Numbered from the stretch's first letter, positions 39,590-54,745 are shown. The stretch is DNA of 64,000 nt from Oxyruncus cristatus (GCA_013399855.1 VXAY01001313.1:1978689-2042688), one strand, 5' to 3'. The notes: generated by a model from the letters alone, not told the origin. Made by a program: numbers and translations.

Positions 39590-42500
39590 CTAGCTGTTAT
39601 GATTAGGTCTGTGTACCCATACGCATTCTAGGGAGCCAACTCAAGAACTCTGTGGGGAGCAGACAAGGTGCACATGCAGTAACTCAGTTTAAGCAATACA
39701 AGTATATCAATACCAGTGATGAGATGGGAAGAGGTGGGACAAAACCTGCAACACTGAGCCCTCATTTAAAGAGCAGTTGGATAAGAATGCGAGCAAATCT
39801 TTCCTGTTAGCATTTCCCTGTATTATTCCCTGATAACTGGAAATTAATATTGTTCAAGATGGAGTGAGTAGGTTGTAACTAGTTAGAGAACTATGATCAC
39901 AGTAATTCTTAAAGTCAGTGATACACAATATTTGTTAATTAGACAGAGTACTTCCACAGTGCTTCCACTGCTCTTCTTGAAATCAATAAGGAGGGGGAGG
40001 AAAGGAAAGTGTCTTGCCTGAAAAACATGTTCTGTTCAAACAGTCATGTGTGCAAGGACAGCACAAGTTTTCCTCTTGATGTGACTGACTCAGCAGAGCC
40101 TCTGTGAAAAGCTTTGATGGCATCTTACACCCCAAAACCATAGCCCTCATTTGATTTGCCTGTAATTAAAGCTTCCATATCTGCTATCATTTGGCCTTCC
40201 TTCTTTTCTGCATGACATCAAGGTAAGCAATTAAGTAGCTATTGCAGCTATTCCCGCAGACATCTAAAGCACTGATCTCAGGTAACAGGTTTTGCTAAAA
40301 TTATTGGCCTAGAGTTGTCACCTGTTACTGTGTTGCAAAAAAACCTGCATCTCTCTTACATGCAATGTATAATAAAAAGCTTGGTAAAATCCTACAATAT
40401 ACACTACTAAAACAAATCTTTCTTTGTCTACCACTTGGTAATCTGCTTGTCAAATTAAGAGAATCCAAAAGAGCACCTGACTTGCTATGCAAAGCTTTTG
40501 AGGTATTCTTAGTTGAGAAGAAATTTTGCCTCTTTGTTGAGATAAGGATGTGTGTTTTTTGATTGTATTATTATGGCACCTAATACGAAACCTGTATAAT
40601 TACCTGACATTTCTTCTGTTCCTGCTGTTTATTCTCCCCACCTGAAACCACATTCTTATGCCATAATCACCTCAGTGGTTCTGAAGCAACAGGAACCCTT
40701 GAATTCTCAAATACTGAATCTCATCCCCATGCAAAAGTATTTGACAATAAAAAAATGAAGTGAGGGAAGGAGAACAAAAATAACAGTGTCTGCAGAATTG
40801 CAGCTCAACAATATTCCTTTCAAAATTTACCAGCAGGAGTCAGTAACTCTGCCAGGGAGTTCACCAGTGCAATGAACTGGGATTACTCCCAGGCAGAAAA
40901 GTCCTCTAGGTAAGCTACCCTCTGCTAATACTAATACACTTGGGAAATTGGTGGTTCCTTTTAGGCTGAAAGAAGATGTGTTCTCTTGCTCAAAATTTAT
41001 TTTTTTTGTTAAGTTTATTTTGCCTGTGCTTTTCTGGGAATATTCACATCAGACGTTCTCTTTGCCTTGCCACCCATGTCAAACCAGAGAGAGTTTGGAT
41101 GGGACTGAATCACAGATACTGCGGAAGAAGTTTTAGATGAAGGTACATCAAACAAGCCATAATTAACACTCAGACAGGATAAATTCATAAACATGGGTTT
41201 AACTAAGGGGCACAATGAAAGTTCATCAATGTAAACAATATTTTCCTCAAATAGAAAAGAATAATCTCCTCCTACTTCTACTTAACAATAGCAAGAAGAA
41301 CCTGCATGAACAGTTTCATTTGGTATTTTTGCAGCAGCTGCAATAGCAGTGTATGAACTGTTCTAATAGCTGTAGAGTGAATCCATATTGGTAAGAGCCT
41401 TTTATTTTCCTGAGTATAAATAACATTTTTTTTTTTAACAGAAGTGGAAGAATAACGTGTATCATTATGATTTCCATCAGAGGAAAAGTTGTCAACTACA
41501 CTAGGAAAATGGATTAACTGTCAGGAAAGCTACAAATATCTCCTGAACTGCACATAATGCCATGAAAGTACATGAGGAATATTGTGCTCTGAGAAAGACA
41601 GGGAAGAAAAAACTCCAGCAAAGCCATTACAGCCATTGCAATAATTCACTAATATCTGGTGTGTGCTGCTCAGTTCCCTCAGTATTCCTCTGACTGAGTG
41701 TGAGTAATTTGACTCTCACAAAACTTGTAAAACTGACGAGGGCTTGAGCTGGAAGTAAAAAACCCCAGTGGTTTGGCATGAAGCTCCATCTGATGAAAGA
41801 ATGATAAGGTGGCTTTTGGTTGCCCACGGTGGACCTGATCACTGCCTTTGACACTAGTTTACTAAGTTTTTGCATATGGTCCATCCTAAGTGCCGACAAA
41901 GACTCCCTTCCATGACTCCTCCTCCCCCATTAATTATAATCTGGAGCTGAGGAATAAACAGGATGCAGGGACTGGTATTGAACCGCAGAAATGGGGGAAG
42001 TTCAGCGGTTCCTGAGACACAGAGAAAATCACTGAACCACAGTGTCCTTACCAGCAGCAAATTGCTGAGGCTGAAGTCATTGATGCTCTCATGAGGCTGC
42101 AGTGGGGTGGGCAGGCACCTGCAGCTGCATCATGGAAGAGGAGGCACAAACATGTGAGGTATCACCTTGCATGTGCAATTTGAAAGCAACTCGTAGGTGG
42201 TGCTATAAGCCAGAGAACAGCAATGGAAAAATAAAGTTTACCTTGTGCTAAGGGATGTAACTATGTGACTGCCGAGGAAGGGCTTTCAGAAGCAATGATG
42301 CACCTTCTCTAATGTGCATCTTCCACTGCACAAATCCTAAAAGCCTGCAGACACCTACACTTTTGTGTTCTAAGCTTTAAAGTGTAACTCAAGCACAAAG
42401 ATAATTATATGGACTTTCTTCAAGGCAAAGGATGATAAGTGATCAGCAAAGCATTTCATTGTTGCAAAATACTACACACACTCCAACAAAAACAAAACAA

Positions 42501-45500
42501 ACTATGGAGATGAAAATTCTGAAAGAAACATGAAGCTTGGGAAAAGGAAGTTTAATGAGCTACCTGACTCCAGGCAGTCTCTGTATATATGATTAATTTG
42601 ATGTTTCCTCTCACATTTATTTTAGGAAAGGGCAAAACGACTGTAACTAATTTTCTAAAAGGTGAACATCAAAGCTTTAAAGTGATGCCATTTCTAATAT
42701 TGTGTGTATATGCACAGGTGAACAATTAGCAGCAAATTTTATAACAAGACCAATATTTAAAAAAAATAATTAGAAATTAAGTGTCTTGATTTTTGAACAA
42801 CCAAGTTAACATCCTCACAAGAAGCTGTTTTCTGAGGGTTTAGGTCTTTCTTCCCTGGATTACAGATCCTGGTAGCAAGATGAACTGAAACCCAGAATGA
42901 ATTACAACTTCCAGAAACCTCAACCAAAATACAAGGAAACTTAATAGTCCCAATTTCAAGGCTTCTCTTCTATATTGTCCTAAGCTTGTAAATAACAGGT
43001 AGTAAACAAAATTACTATTCTCAGCTGCATTTCACTTGCCTTTACAAAGACATCATCTCCTACAACAAAGTGAAGCAGCCCCAAGGATCTGGCAGGCAAG
43101 TGAAGGATGAATTACTTTTATTGTGATGAACTGAATCCCTTGTGATAAAAAAAACATAAGCTCGGTTAAAAATGAGGTATGTAGCACAAGCTCACTCTGC
43201 TGATGCTAGTTAGATACGTAGGCAGTTGTGCTATCTCCAGGTTTCAGAGCTTAGGCTCTCTATGTGCACTGTAATACCCAAACACAGCAGCTTATACCCA
43301 TCGTCTGATATATCCTAGTGCTCCTACCATTGTGTCTGTGGTACAGATGAGAGTCACAGCAGTTGCAAAAGCCTGGAGTAGGGGGAGGAGGAAGGAAACT
43401 CTGGGCCAGACACAACCACAGACATCTGTATGACATGGCTGTGTTTCCAACTCTGCTGTTAGGAGCTAAGATGCAGACCAAAAGCTACATCCCACAGAGG
43501 AGAAAGGAGGACAGAGAACTCAGCAAAAGTCTTTGCTGAAATATGATCCATAATAAATTCAAAGGTACCTGATTCTCTAAGTTTCTTCCCTGCCTTCAGT
43601 CTGGTTTGCTAGAACTTTTCTTTTGGTCTTTTATTTAGCTATTTGCTGGAGATTCCAATAGCACCAGAATTTTTTAATCTTCTTCTCACGTGTTCTTCAG
43701 ACTTCCTGTGTCATCCAGCAGAACTTTCCCCTTTAGGCTGAAGTTTATTAGAATAGAATCTGAAATTCAACATCTGCTGGGAGAATTTAAGCATGTCTCA
43801 AGCAACATATCTCAGTTTTCTCATCAAATACTGACCTATCTGAAAAAACTTAATTCCTGCAGATAATGTAAATGTTAAGAACATTTACAGTTCCTTTCAA
43901 ATGGTCTTTCTTAGCAGTAAGGAGAGATCACTGTTACCAGTGTAGAGCATCGGTGCAAAACCATCCATTCAGCACACATCTAAAGAGAAGACGCATTATT
44001 CCTCCAGAGCTCCAGGGATGATGTTATTAGAGATCTGATTCCCATAGTAAGTACACTGCAACCTTAATAAACCATGTATTTGCATCAAGGGATTATGTCC
44101 ATGAGTGCAGGGGAGTGGACTCATTTAATAGTCTTTCTCTATCCCTGAATGCTCTGATCCCTACAGCAATTCTGCACTGCAAAAAAAACATAGCTCCAGA
44201 ATGACAAATTGATGCTTTTCTTCCTTTTAAAACAAGTCACTTCTGATTTTATGGCTACACCAGATGCACTTTCCTCACTTAGATTTAAGGAGGACAAGCT
44301 GGTTATATTTCTCTCTGTTTTTGCCAGAAGCTCTGTATTTTGTGCTGGATACCTCAGGACAGGGCTGATGTAATTCTACAAACTATGGTTGATCTGTTTT
44401 GCTTTTGCTGAGCAATAGCTCACAAAAATATAATCTTTATGATTCTGACTGCAGCAATTGGGCAGGATTAGAAAGTCAAAGGTCTGATATACACAAGTAT
44501 GTACCTTTGTCTTTAATTCTGTATGCTTCCATTATCAGATAGTCTTCCCTTTGAATTTTAGATAAATAACTCCTTGCCCCTTTTTTTCTTGGCATAACTA
44601 ATGCTGTTTTATGCCCTCTGCATGAATGAAAATACATTCAGGACAACTACTGTGAAAATAAAGCAGTCCTCTTATGTTGGCTTAGGGTGCCTGATCTGAA
44701 GAGCCTCTCAGGACTAACAGCCTGCACTAGTTAAGAACTTCCTGGCAGTCTCAGACGAGCTGCCAGTGGCAGAGGGAACTGAAGACTCACTGCTCTCATG
44801 CCTCCAGAAAGGTTCTCACTTCCTACAGTAATGTAAGGGCATCCTGGTACATGCAGGCAGGGATGTTTGTACTGATAATGCCTCTGCTGTCTCTATCACG
44901 TGGGTAAACAGCTCATTTTAAGATACAGCGCCATCAAAGGAATTGTCCAGAACATAATTTAAGCCTTTTCCTCTTACAAATTCAAAGTTCTCCATCTCCT
45001 CAGTGTATTCTAGATTTGTCCTACAATGGAGTCAGGCAGTCACATGAAGAATTTTGCTCCAGAACCATATCTGTCCCCTGGAATGTAAAAATCCCTCAGT
45101 AATGCAATTTCCCTTGGTCTCCTTGCTTTTGATAAGTGTCTCAGTGGAGGAAAGTGAGACTTCACAGACTTATACTTCTACAGGTCCTAAAAAGACCTTT
45201 TTCTTGAATAGTGAACATTCAGTTAGAATGGAAATTGTGGACACATACAGAGATACTTCTGTGATACTCAAATGGCTCAGTCCTGTGGCTTTAATCACTG
45301 ACCGGTTCTGATTTTTCCCAAACTACTGATTCCATCTATTGTGACTTAGCACAGAGACTACTATATTCTTTCTTTAAGTCACAAAGGAAGCTCATAGACC
45401 TTCAAGACAGATTCTGTGTTTTCCCAGACTATTTTCTGACTATTTCTGTTCCTGTTGTCTCCTCACTTTCTAAAATTTCATAGCCAATCTCTCAAACACT

Positions 45501-48500
45501 ATTCCCTCCCTCCAGTCCCTCACTCACTCAGAGTGAAATTAGTCCTTTGAGGTAAGGAGACTGAAACATCCTCCTGCAGCCCTAGTCTGTCTTTCTCACT
45601 CAAAACATTCTTTTCTCAGCTTTAGCCCTCAGGTAGGTGATGCGATGCATTTACATCTCTGCTTTTTTTCCTCCATTTTTATTGTTGCCTGCAATTCCTA
45701 CAGACCTTCCACAAACTCCAGGCCCCAGAACATCTCAGTTCCAGGTTGATGTAACTACAGCTTGTCTTAAGGAACTGCACTGCTTTGTTATAACCTCCTG
45801 ATTTCAAGGGTTAAAAGTCCCTTCCCCTTTTCCTTTCATATTTTTTTTCTCAAATATTTCCTTTCTTCCAGTTATTACTGGACTCTGACAGCAGTTGTCC
45901 TATTTCATTTCAGGTTTTACAGCCAGGTATCCTCTCTTTAAATTCAAAAGAGGTGATGAATAGCTTTTTCAGCAGTAAATGCCTGGGAAGATACTGTCAC
46001 CTCTTTTATTCTTCAGTCTGGGAGGGCTGCAGTGTCACAGCTCCCCACCCAGTACACTGCTAGATTTGTCAATTTTGGAAACAACTCTATTGATTTTATT
46101 TATTCTGGAGGTGAGGAGTATTATACTCCTACTTTATAAAAAATATTTTTTTTTATTTTTGGTTGTTGAGGTGAGTGGTCTGTTGCATACACTATGTCTT
46201 CTAGTGCATTATTGACTGGAAGGATGGAAGAACCTGTCTTCTGTTTCACAGCATTTCTTCATCTGGCTCTGTAGATATTTAGGATTCAGGGACTGCTGCA
46301 GGGGGCTAATTAATTTAAGTTGGCGGGTGTCCACTTATTTTTCTGTTAAATAATCTAAATAATTTTGAAAGTATTAGAGCACTAGAGAAAACAGTCCCTC
46401 ATACTAGCATAAGGTGACAGAAATAACTCAAGCACCAGTCAGGAGGAGGGAAAAGCAGAAAATATCCCTCAGACTTTGCTAATACTCAGCTGTCATGATA
46501 ATATTTTTTTTTGTTCTATTCTGCCACATCACACCCCATACGAAAAATAATACTCTGGGGATCTTAGTATGATTTTGATTATACTTGCTTCCAACAAAAC
46601 TATTACCTGGTTAACTACCACAACAGCTACAAAGGGCAATGTTTGTGAGGAAGGAAAAAAATAAGTCCAAACCTTTCCTTTCTATGCAGAGGTTTATTCT
46701 GATTTCTCATCTTTTTAACTGTTTCTTTTTTTTTTTTCCTTAGGTTCTTATACATTAGAAATCTTGACCTTCATTTAAATGAAATCCCTTGCATTTGAAA
46801 TGAAATTTGAACATATGAAGCAATCACATTGTACAGGCTCAGAAAGAAGGGAAAGAGAAGCTAAGATGGATATGTAAATCTCAGGTTTCCTTCAGAGCTT
46901 TCTTGGAATACAAACAATTAAAATAGATGTTTTATTTTAAAACTTATCGAAGAACATGTACTATATACTTGCATTGCTTTATCCATCTGAACTGCAGAAG
47001 GAACTAGCAGCACTGTGGTAACCATATATAAGAGATGAATGACCATCAGCATTTGAACTCAGAATGATGCTCATCCCAGTTCTTGAACAGCACTGAGAAC
47101 AGCAACAGAAACATACTACAGAAAGTACTTTTGAGAAATATAGCTGGTACATCCTCACCTGTCATCTGACTGAGCTTCTGCTGGGCTTTAGGGTTCCATC
47201 CCACACACTTGGATTTAAGGTACAGATGTACCAGACTACAAATGATCCAAGTTAGACTGTGCTTGACAGATTGCAGGCAAACACCTATGCAAACATCATC
47301 TTCCCAAGTAAGCAATTTATATGGATGGGCTGGATATACCACAGTGTTACACAGTCTTTAAACGAAAGGCAGCAGTGAAGACAACATCTGCTGAAAGATA
47401 ATGCAGAATTACATACTCCGGCCAGCTCCAAAACTATTTCCCCAAAACATCAGGAGTCAAATTTTAACCTCTGCAGTCACAGCAGTTGCACTTTGGCTCA
47501 ATCCAGCATTTAGCCATTGCTTAGGGCAAATATTCTTAAAACAAATCCAAACATCAAAAATAAATATAAAAAAAAAAATAAAAAGGACTTCAGATGTGTG
47601 TTTTTTTTCTTATACCATCTACAATTTTTCAGGTTGCTTTGCCTGCTGTCATGTGAAGCCTATATATTTCCTAAACTTGTTTTCTTCCTTCGGGAGTGCA
47701 CACACTGATTTGTTGTACAGTTTCCCTATATTTATTCATTTATGGGAAGGTTTTCCAAAGTGGCTGAAGGATTTAACCACACAAATCTCTTTGACTCTCA
47801 ATGGGATTTGTTTTCCAAAATTCTCTAGGGGCTTTTGAAAACTCTAAAACCCCAGTCCCACAATAAGTCTGCTTTGTGTTCTATTGTATTTTTACTTCAC
47901 AATCATTCTACTGAACTGGCTTACAGGCATGCATACTTGCTGATCAGCACATTTTAAGAAATCCCAGAGAAGAGACATAAAATTCACTGTCTCCTGTAAG
48001 GTAATCATAAATCCCAACAACAGAATGTTTATGTTTCCTTTTCTGCCCCAGCTCACATGTAAGTAAGTACACCAGAATTCAGGGAACTGACCCTGAATTA
48101 TCAGCAGAAGCCAAGAGTGAGTGGAAGAAATGTTTCATTGGGTAGTTTTAAATCTTCACTCATAAATCAGAGGAAACTGTGAACTGTTTGGAATAGAATA
48201 TCAGCTACTTTATTCCCTGTCACACATCAGGGCAGCATTTTGGATCAAATTTGTCCTACTGAAAATACTGAATTCTTCAGCTCTACTGAGCATTTCAGAA
48301 TAATAATACAGAGGAGGCAGATGAGGTGAATCATAAAAGATCAGAAAAGGCCAAATCATTGTACTAACCTTTCAGCTCTCCCCCAAGACAGTGCTCACCA
48401 ACGCTGTGGCACCAGTGCACAAGGTGAAACAGTGGCCAGGTGTGGTGGGGTTAAAAACCTTAAAGACCTCACCTGGGATCACCCACACAGTGTGCCCAGT

Positions 48501-49306
48501 GTAGAACATGAACCCTTTCATTCCTTTGTGTCTCAAGTTTAAAAATTAAGTTGACTGGCAGAGTTCAGCCCAGACTCACTGATCTCAGTTTGCCATATCC
48601 AGGTTCATGACTAGGTCTATTAAGATTAAATTTTTTTCCCTCTTGAGACATAACTGTGTTTTTCTCCAACAAAGCAAATCCTCTAGCACAGTCTGTACAT
48701 TCGTGAATTGTTGAAAGTCTCTTAACAGAAAACCATAGAATGTACTGTCAAAATTATTAATTCAACTCAACAGGGTTAAAATTAAAAAAATGCATTACAG
48801 AAACAGAGCTACTGAAGCAAGTCATTTGAACCTAGGAAATCACAACTCAGCAAGCTATACAGGTACTGCAAACTCCCAGTGACCCTCTCCCATATTTTAG
48901 GCAAGACAAAAATATGCAAACCTAAAGTAAGCTAGTTTTCAAGAGAAAGATTTTAAGAGGGTTTTTATTCAAAAATTATTATGCCCTAAGTCAGTTACAA
49001 TTGTATGCAGGGTGGGTGAAAGAAGCAAACATGACAAAAGGCTGCAGGTAAAAGGGATACTCCAATACTTCAGACTAAAGAGGGTTTAATGGCAAAGTGA
49101 ATGGACACTGAATACCTACATCATTACCCACCTTTTGGAGTGAATAACTGGACTATTAGATTAGTAACTTTCTCTTAAAGCCTAAATTTTCTGTAGGCTA
49201 AACAGAACTAGCTCAGCATCTCTGAATAGTCTGGGAAACAAATTCATCAGGCCCCATCAAAAATAATACAAAGCCCGAAATGGCAACAACTATTGGTAAG
49301 CTGTTT
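39590..49306. other. non-coding sequence, no gene seen
   Basis: Almost 10 kb of AT-rich sequence without a recognisable exon, RNA gene or complete mobile element. T runs occur near 41428, 45840, 46145, 46505 and 46725. The longest frame (47401-47838, + strand, 145 codons) is rich in F, I and K, as expected from AT-rich chance translation. A weak CTCF-like motif lies at 42189-42207. Confidence 0.55.
42189..42207 (+). promoter_or_regulatory. weak CTCF-like motif (forward)
   Basis: The bases TAGGTGGTGCTA fit the 3' two-thirds of the CTCF core, but the expected CCA at the 5' side is replaced (ACTCG). It has the same forward orientation as the site at 23976. This is a partial match and could be chance. 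Confidence 0.25.
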
Positions 49307-49353
49307 AAAAAAAAAAAAAANNNNNNNNNNNNNNNNNNNAAAAAAAAAAAAAA
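49307..49353. other. assembly gap (19 N) inside poly(A)
   Basis: Fourteen As (49307-49320), nineteen Ns (49321-49339) and fourteen As (49340-49353) in a row. The gap lies wholly inside a poly(A) tract, which suggests read failure or consensus masking at a homopolymer rather than a large missing segment. The true length is unknown. The flanking sequence is unique with no recognisable element feeding into the tail. Confidence 0.97.
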
Positions 49354-51790
49354 CAAACGAAAAACCAAACCACACTGATTACTTTAGGGTCACAGTTTGT
49401 ATTTTACCTTTTACAACTCGTATGAGATCAACTTGATTTTTCTTTTTTCTATCTTTTTCCTAATTACTGGTAAAAATTTGAATTCAACTGTGCTTCTGAT
49501 CTCCCAACTTAAAAGAATTTAATGGAAATCAGTAACAATGCATCTAAGGAAATTATCATCAAGCAAAACCAACAAGTAAGTGACTGCAATGGAAAACTGA
49601 ACCCACCCCATCCTGGTCAGCTTGTTGTGATCAAAGAGAGAATACATCAATTGTAAGGTCATTAAAAGACAAGGGAAACACAACTGATATTGATGTAAGA
49701 GAAAACAAGCTTAGAGAAGTCTAATTGGTAATGCAGTCATTTTAATGGAAGAACTACTCAAGTGGGACAAGGCCCACTACGTGCCCTCAGTCTCCTCCAA
49801 GAGACAGAGGTCTCCTATTATTAGTGGACATGGCTGATTAACTCCTTGCTCAGCCACTCATCTGGCAAATGACCCGAACTCTGTAACTGATCCCAGTGGG
49901 ACCACCAGGGTTTCCCCAGTTGTGAGCAATTATTGAATGTTCCATTGTGGCATTCAGCTGTCACCCACATGCCAAAGAAACCCATTTTATGCCACAAAAT
50001 GCTTTTGTCATACTTCCTTTAAAATGTATTCATGTGAAGAGACATTTTGTGTAGCAAAATAACAATAGGTAAGCAATTGGAGTGAATTAATTTTACCTGA
50101 TTCAACTGGTAGCCATTGTAATTACAAAACAAGCTCAGCTTGCTATAGAATTCTCTATTGATCCACTTCTATCTTGAAGAGGGGTAGAGAAAGAAATACA
50201 TTTAAAGGTACCTTATTATCTCCATGATTACAGATGAGGACAGGAGCTGAGAATGGCTCTCACTGTATGTCAGCTTCAGTAAGCACTGTGTCAATAAAAG
50301 GAACAAAATGTATCAGAACTTGCACAGTCACTTATTCCACAGAAATAACGGTTTAGCAGTTAGTTCCACCATTAAAGGTCACAAAGGAAAAAAGGGGAAA
50401 AAAAAGGGGGCAGTTAAAAAAAGACTCATCGAAATTGGGGTAGATTCTGGAATCCAACCTGCAGGTTAATTTATCCCAGCACACCCAAAGTGAAGGTAGA
50501 AGTTTGACATCACAGCTGATACTTAACATTTGAACTTTAGCATTACAGATTACTTTGTTTTAAATGCTATCTGCAATATCACTTTCAAGAGAGTTATGAT
50601 ATGGAAATGAAGATTTGTGTCACATTTACTTATTACAGTGTAAGAAAAAGACACCCAATGATCCTGTCTTCTAAAATACAAATGCAAATTTAATTGCTCT
50701 TCTGAAATTATCCTGAATTAAATACTTGCAAATTCTAAACTTATTTGTTCTGAAGACTTTAAGGTAACAAAATAAACTCATTATCACAGTTTCACACAGA
50801 CTGAAATGGAAAAATAAATCCTGTGATAAATATCTTGCAGCAACAGGTATGAGTGGCCTAAGGACTGAAACTGGTCAGGGAATAAATAAATAGCAACAGA
50901 CTGATTCACTCTTTCCCTGCCTCCTGTGGCATTAAATCTTTCTTGAAAGGGAAGTTGCACCCATTTTCCTAAAAGAAGAATGGATCAGTGAAAGTGATAG
51001 AAGGTAAACAGCAATTTATCTAAATAACTCTCTGATAGAAGACTGACGCATTTTATTGGTCTGTTCTCTTAAAGATGCAACATGATAGATACAGTTATTT
51101 TGAAGGGCACTAGTCCTTTTTGCCCATATGCTGAGAGTAGCTTTTGCCAAAAACACAGGAAGTATCACAAAGTTGCTCTGAGAGATTTAAAAACAAGCAC
51201 ATGCATATTTAATTACTCGTCTATGTGAGAAAACTCTGCCTTAAGAAAACCAGCAACCAACCAATTTTCATTTTCTAAATGGTCAGATATTATTATTATA
51301 GTCCAAAATATAAAAGAACGTGCAGGTAGGCATCAGATGCAATTTTAGTGTTGATTTTCAGTGGTCTTCAGATGTCACAGCAATATCTGGCAATAAAATG
51401 CCCTGTGCACAGACATACCACATTTCATCAAGCTGCGTGGAGCCTCCCATTTGTATATTTTTCTGACTTTTATTTTCTGACCTCTCTTTTCATAAGCAGC
51501 ATGATTTACAGCAGACTCAGCACTTGACTAGACAGGGCATGAGTTCAAAATGGGAGGGGTGTGAATCTACTGCTCACTGGCTACTTTACAAACTAAGTCT
51601 GAATGTGGGTACAAATTTTAACTCTTAAGCTCTAGCCAGTCTTTGCTGAAACACATATAAATTTCCAGTGTTTTTATAATGAAAAATTCATTCAAAGTTG
51701 GGTACAGAGTAAAAAGGGCTCCCTGGTATGAAGCATCATTCTTACTGTACAGTAAGTCTCTGTTGCAAAATAAGAGATTACTACCCAAGT

Positions 51791-51830
51791 AAAAATTAAA
51801 ATAAATAAACAAATAAATAATCAAACAAAA
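51791..51830 (+). repeat. (AAAT)n-like microsatellite
   Basis: Imperfect ATAAATAAACAAATAAATAA units in an A-rich context. Typical low-complexity DNA. Confidence 0.8.
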
Positions 51831-54745
51831 CTATATATGTTTTTATTCCAGGAAAAATTATCATCGGTATAAAAAATTTCCAACCGAACGTTTTATTTGG
51901 GCTATAAAGCACTAAACAAATGCTCCTAGAGATCGATGTAAGTAATACTAAGTAATACCGGCCCTACTTAAACTGGGAAAAAGATCAAGCCTATGAGAAT
52001 GCTGAGGCAGAACTGAATCACACCCTGTCCTCGTAACCGCCCAGCACAGATTTATTGAACGTGACACAAACATGAATGTGCAAGTAGTTGCCTCAAACCT
52101 TTTGTCCAAAGAGGGAGCAAATCATGGTCAGACTCCAGACCTGTGGCAGGCAATGGGAAAAGTCTCCGACTGATTTTAAGGGACTCTCGTTCAGCTCTGC
52201 AATGTTTGTTTCCCTGTAACCCAAGCTATTCCGCAGATTTCCAACCTGGCTAAACTTCTAAGCGCGAATTACAATGGAAACTGGAGGGCATTCAAGCGTT
52301 ATTGACTCCTCAGAAGTGGAGCCAAATTCACTAAAAAGCACTGTTTAACAGATAGGAATATGCTGATTTCCCCAAAACTGTGTAGATTAAAATGGCAGTG
52401 TTACAAAAACACTGAATTCTGTTTTCAGGCCCGGGGAGAGAGGGGAATAAGCAACTGAACCTGTTCCAGGCTCACAAAACACAGTGTTGCTGGGCTTGCA
52501 ACACATCCAATGATAACAGAAAGTAGCAGGGATCACTGTGGAGTTCTGTGGTTATTTAAAGGCCGCTTTAATCAATAAGTTAAATTGCACTTACACGTGC
52601 AATTTTCCAGCTTAGCCACAGAAAGGTAGCAGTATATTGTTCAGAGGTAAATAATGCTTATTAAAGTCTTTTCAGCTGTCTTCCTGATATGTGCAAGTTG
52701 CTGTTGCATAATGTTTAATGCAACATATTTCTGTATTTTTAAGCTGGTGCTTCACTTCTGAGACCCTGTAGAGGGCATTAGGAAACACAAACACTGTCTC
52801 CTCCCAGGTCCTACATGTCTGGGACTGTAATAGGAGCAGAGCTAACGAGGAGGGGCTGAAATCCGGCAGATACACCCACTTCTTATCACTTCTGCTGCAC
52901 ACATACAGAATCACCATTTTTCTGCTGCAAGCAAACCTGCCAGATATAGCAGGGTCTGTGATCCATTTCTTTGACCTGAAATAATTACTTTTCACTTTCT
53001 TGCAAATGTGGAGTTTGCCTGTGAGTTTGCTACAATTAGGTTCTCTGCAAGACTCACTCCTAATATTCAGGGCAGAAATACTGAAGCAACATTTCCCCTC
53101 CTAACCTCATTATTTTCCTCTTAGTCTTTAGTATTTACTCCATTGCAGGGCTTTCTCCAACTTAGGAGTATTTTTCAAAGATGCTTGTTTCACTCATGTA
53201 ATTTTCATATTATTTTTAACCTAAGGACTTATTTATATAACAGACAAAATTAATTGGGGAAAAACAAATCAACTGAAAATCCCAAAGGCTCTGAGTGTTG
53301 GAGAGTTATACAGTGAAAACATACAAGTTGTTAGCATGGTTGATTTAAAGATACTTTGAATACTCAAATCAAGTAGCTCAAAACAGGTTATTGCTCCCTT
53401 AGAAGCAACAAGAATAGTGGAATCAACAATATGTCCTATGGACTTGGGGCCACCACCACTATCCTTAGTCTTAGCAGGAGCAGCAGCAGCTCTGTCTTTT
53501 CTTGTGATAACTCCACAGGAAGGGACAGCCAATGCAGGACCAAAGCTGTGCTGCCTGCTGAGCTGAGAACACACACAACCTGAAATCAGCTAGCATTTCC
53601 CTCTGTGAAACTACTCCTAGGGGTATTTACCTCTTTATTGAGCCACCAGCTTCTGTGGCCTTTAGGGAGACTCTGAGATAACTCAGCTCAGTGTGACCTA
53701 TGGATTCAAATGGTATCAGGAAAAATCGAGCAGACAGACAGTGCAATAGCACACACATCACTTACTCGAGCTACAACCATTAATAACAGGAAGCTCACTA
53801 AGAAAAGCTCAACCCTTTCCCAGTCCACCAAGGGGCACCAAAGCTTTTTCTTCACCCTTTGCTCTTCTGTTTTAATGCAGAAAAGAAAAGTAAATCACCA
53901 CAAGAATGGTGTCCATCCTGGAGGGCGGTAATAGCCAGTCTGTACCTGAGAAGAGATCCCATGAATATCCACCTGCTGTAACATGGGTCTGAGGAAGAGG
54001 ACAGTCCTGGACAAAGAGTAACTGTCATGTTTCAGTTATGGAGAAGAGTCCCATCAGGGGTCATCAAGGACAGTGACAGCCCCTTTTTGATCTTTCATAA
54101 CTCTTCTGTTCCCTGGATGGTCTGTTAATTGAATAAGCAAAACAGGCCCGGCTGTCACATCCTCTTCCTGTCTTCCTAGGTTTCTGAAACAGTTGAAGCT
54201 CGCAACAGTCTTGAGCTCATTTCTATTCAAGACCATGTGGAAATACAAAGCACGATGGGAGGGGTTGTCTTTCCCATAGATCCACATTGGATTTATCAAA
54301 GTGGGAAGCTGTATGCCTCTTGCTTTTTTTCAAAAGAGTGTCTAATAGGATTAATTTCAAGGCCGTGGATGTGAGTTACCATGTTTTCTTCCAAGCAAGG
54401 CCGAAAGGGCCATGGTGCAGGGCATTATGGGGCTCCCTGCCAGCCAGTTCTGCTTCATGCTTCTTTGCCTATTAGTCTTGCAATGTCTGCTCCAAACAAA
54501 CAGGTTACCAATGAGCTTCTCGTTTAGCATTTCTGTATCCCACTTTCTCTCTACAGTCACTTGTTTTTATGCTCTGGAGCTGGCAATTCAGAGACAAGAA
54601 ATGAAAGGTAGGAGAGGGACAGACACACAAAACCACATCTGCACCACCTCCATTCTTATTCCAATAGATCTCATTAGGGAACATCTGCCTGAATTCTCCA
54701 GAAGCAGGTTTGTACAGGGAAGGTGAGAAGCCAAGTGAGCTCACA

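Noticed and set aside
47401..47838. Frame of 145 codons on + as a gene
   Set aside because: F/I/K-rich composition typical of translated AT-rich DNA with poly(A) and poly(T) runs.
53269..53574. Frame of 101 codons on - as a processed pseudogene or exon
   Set aside because: The start is alanine- and lysine-rich and looks faintly protein-like, but I could not match it to any family. No poly(A) tail or target duplication is visible. A protein search would decide.
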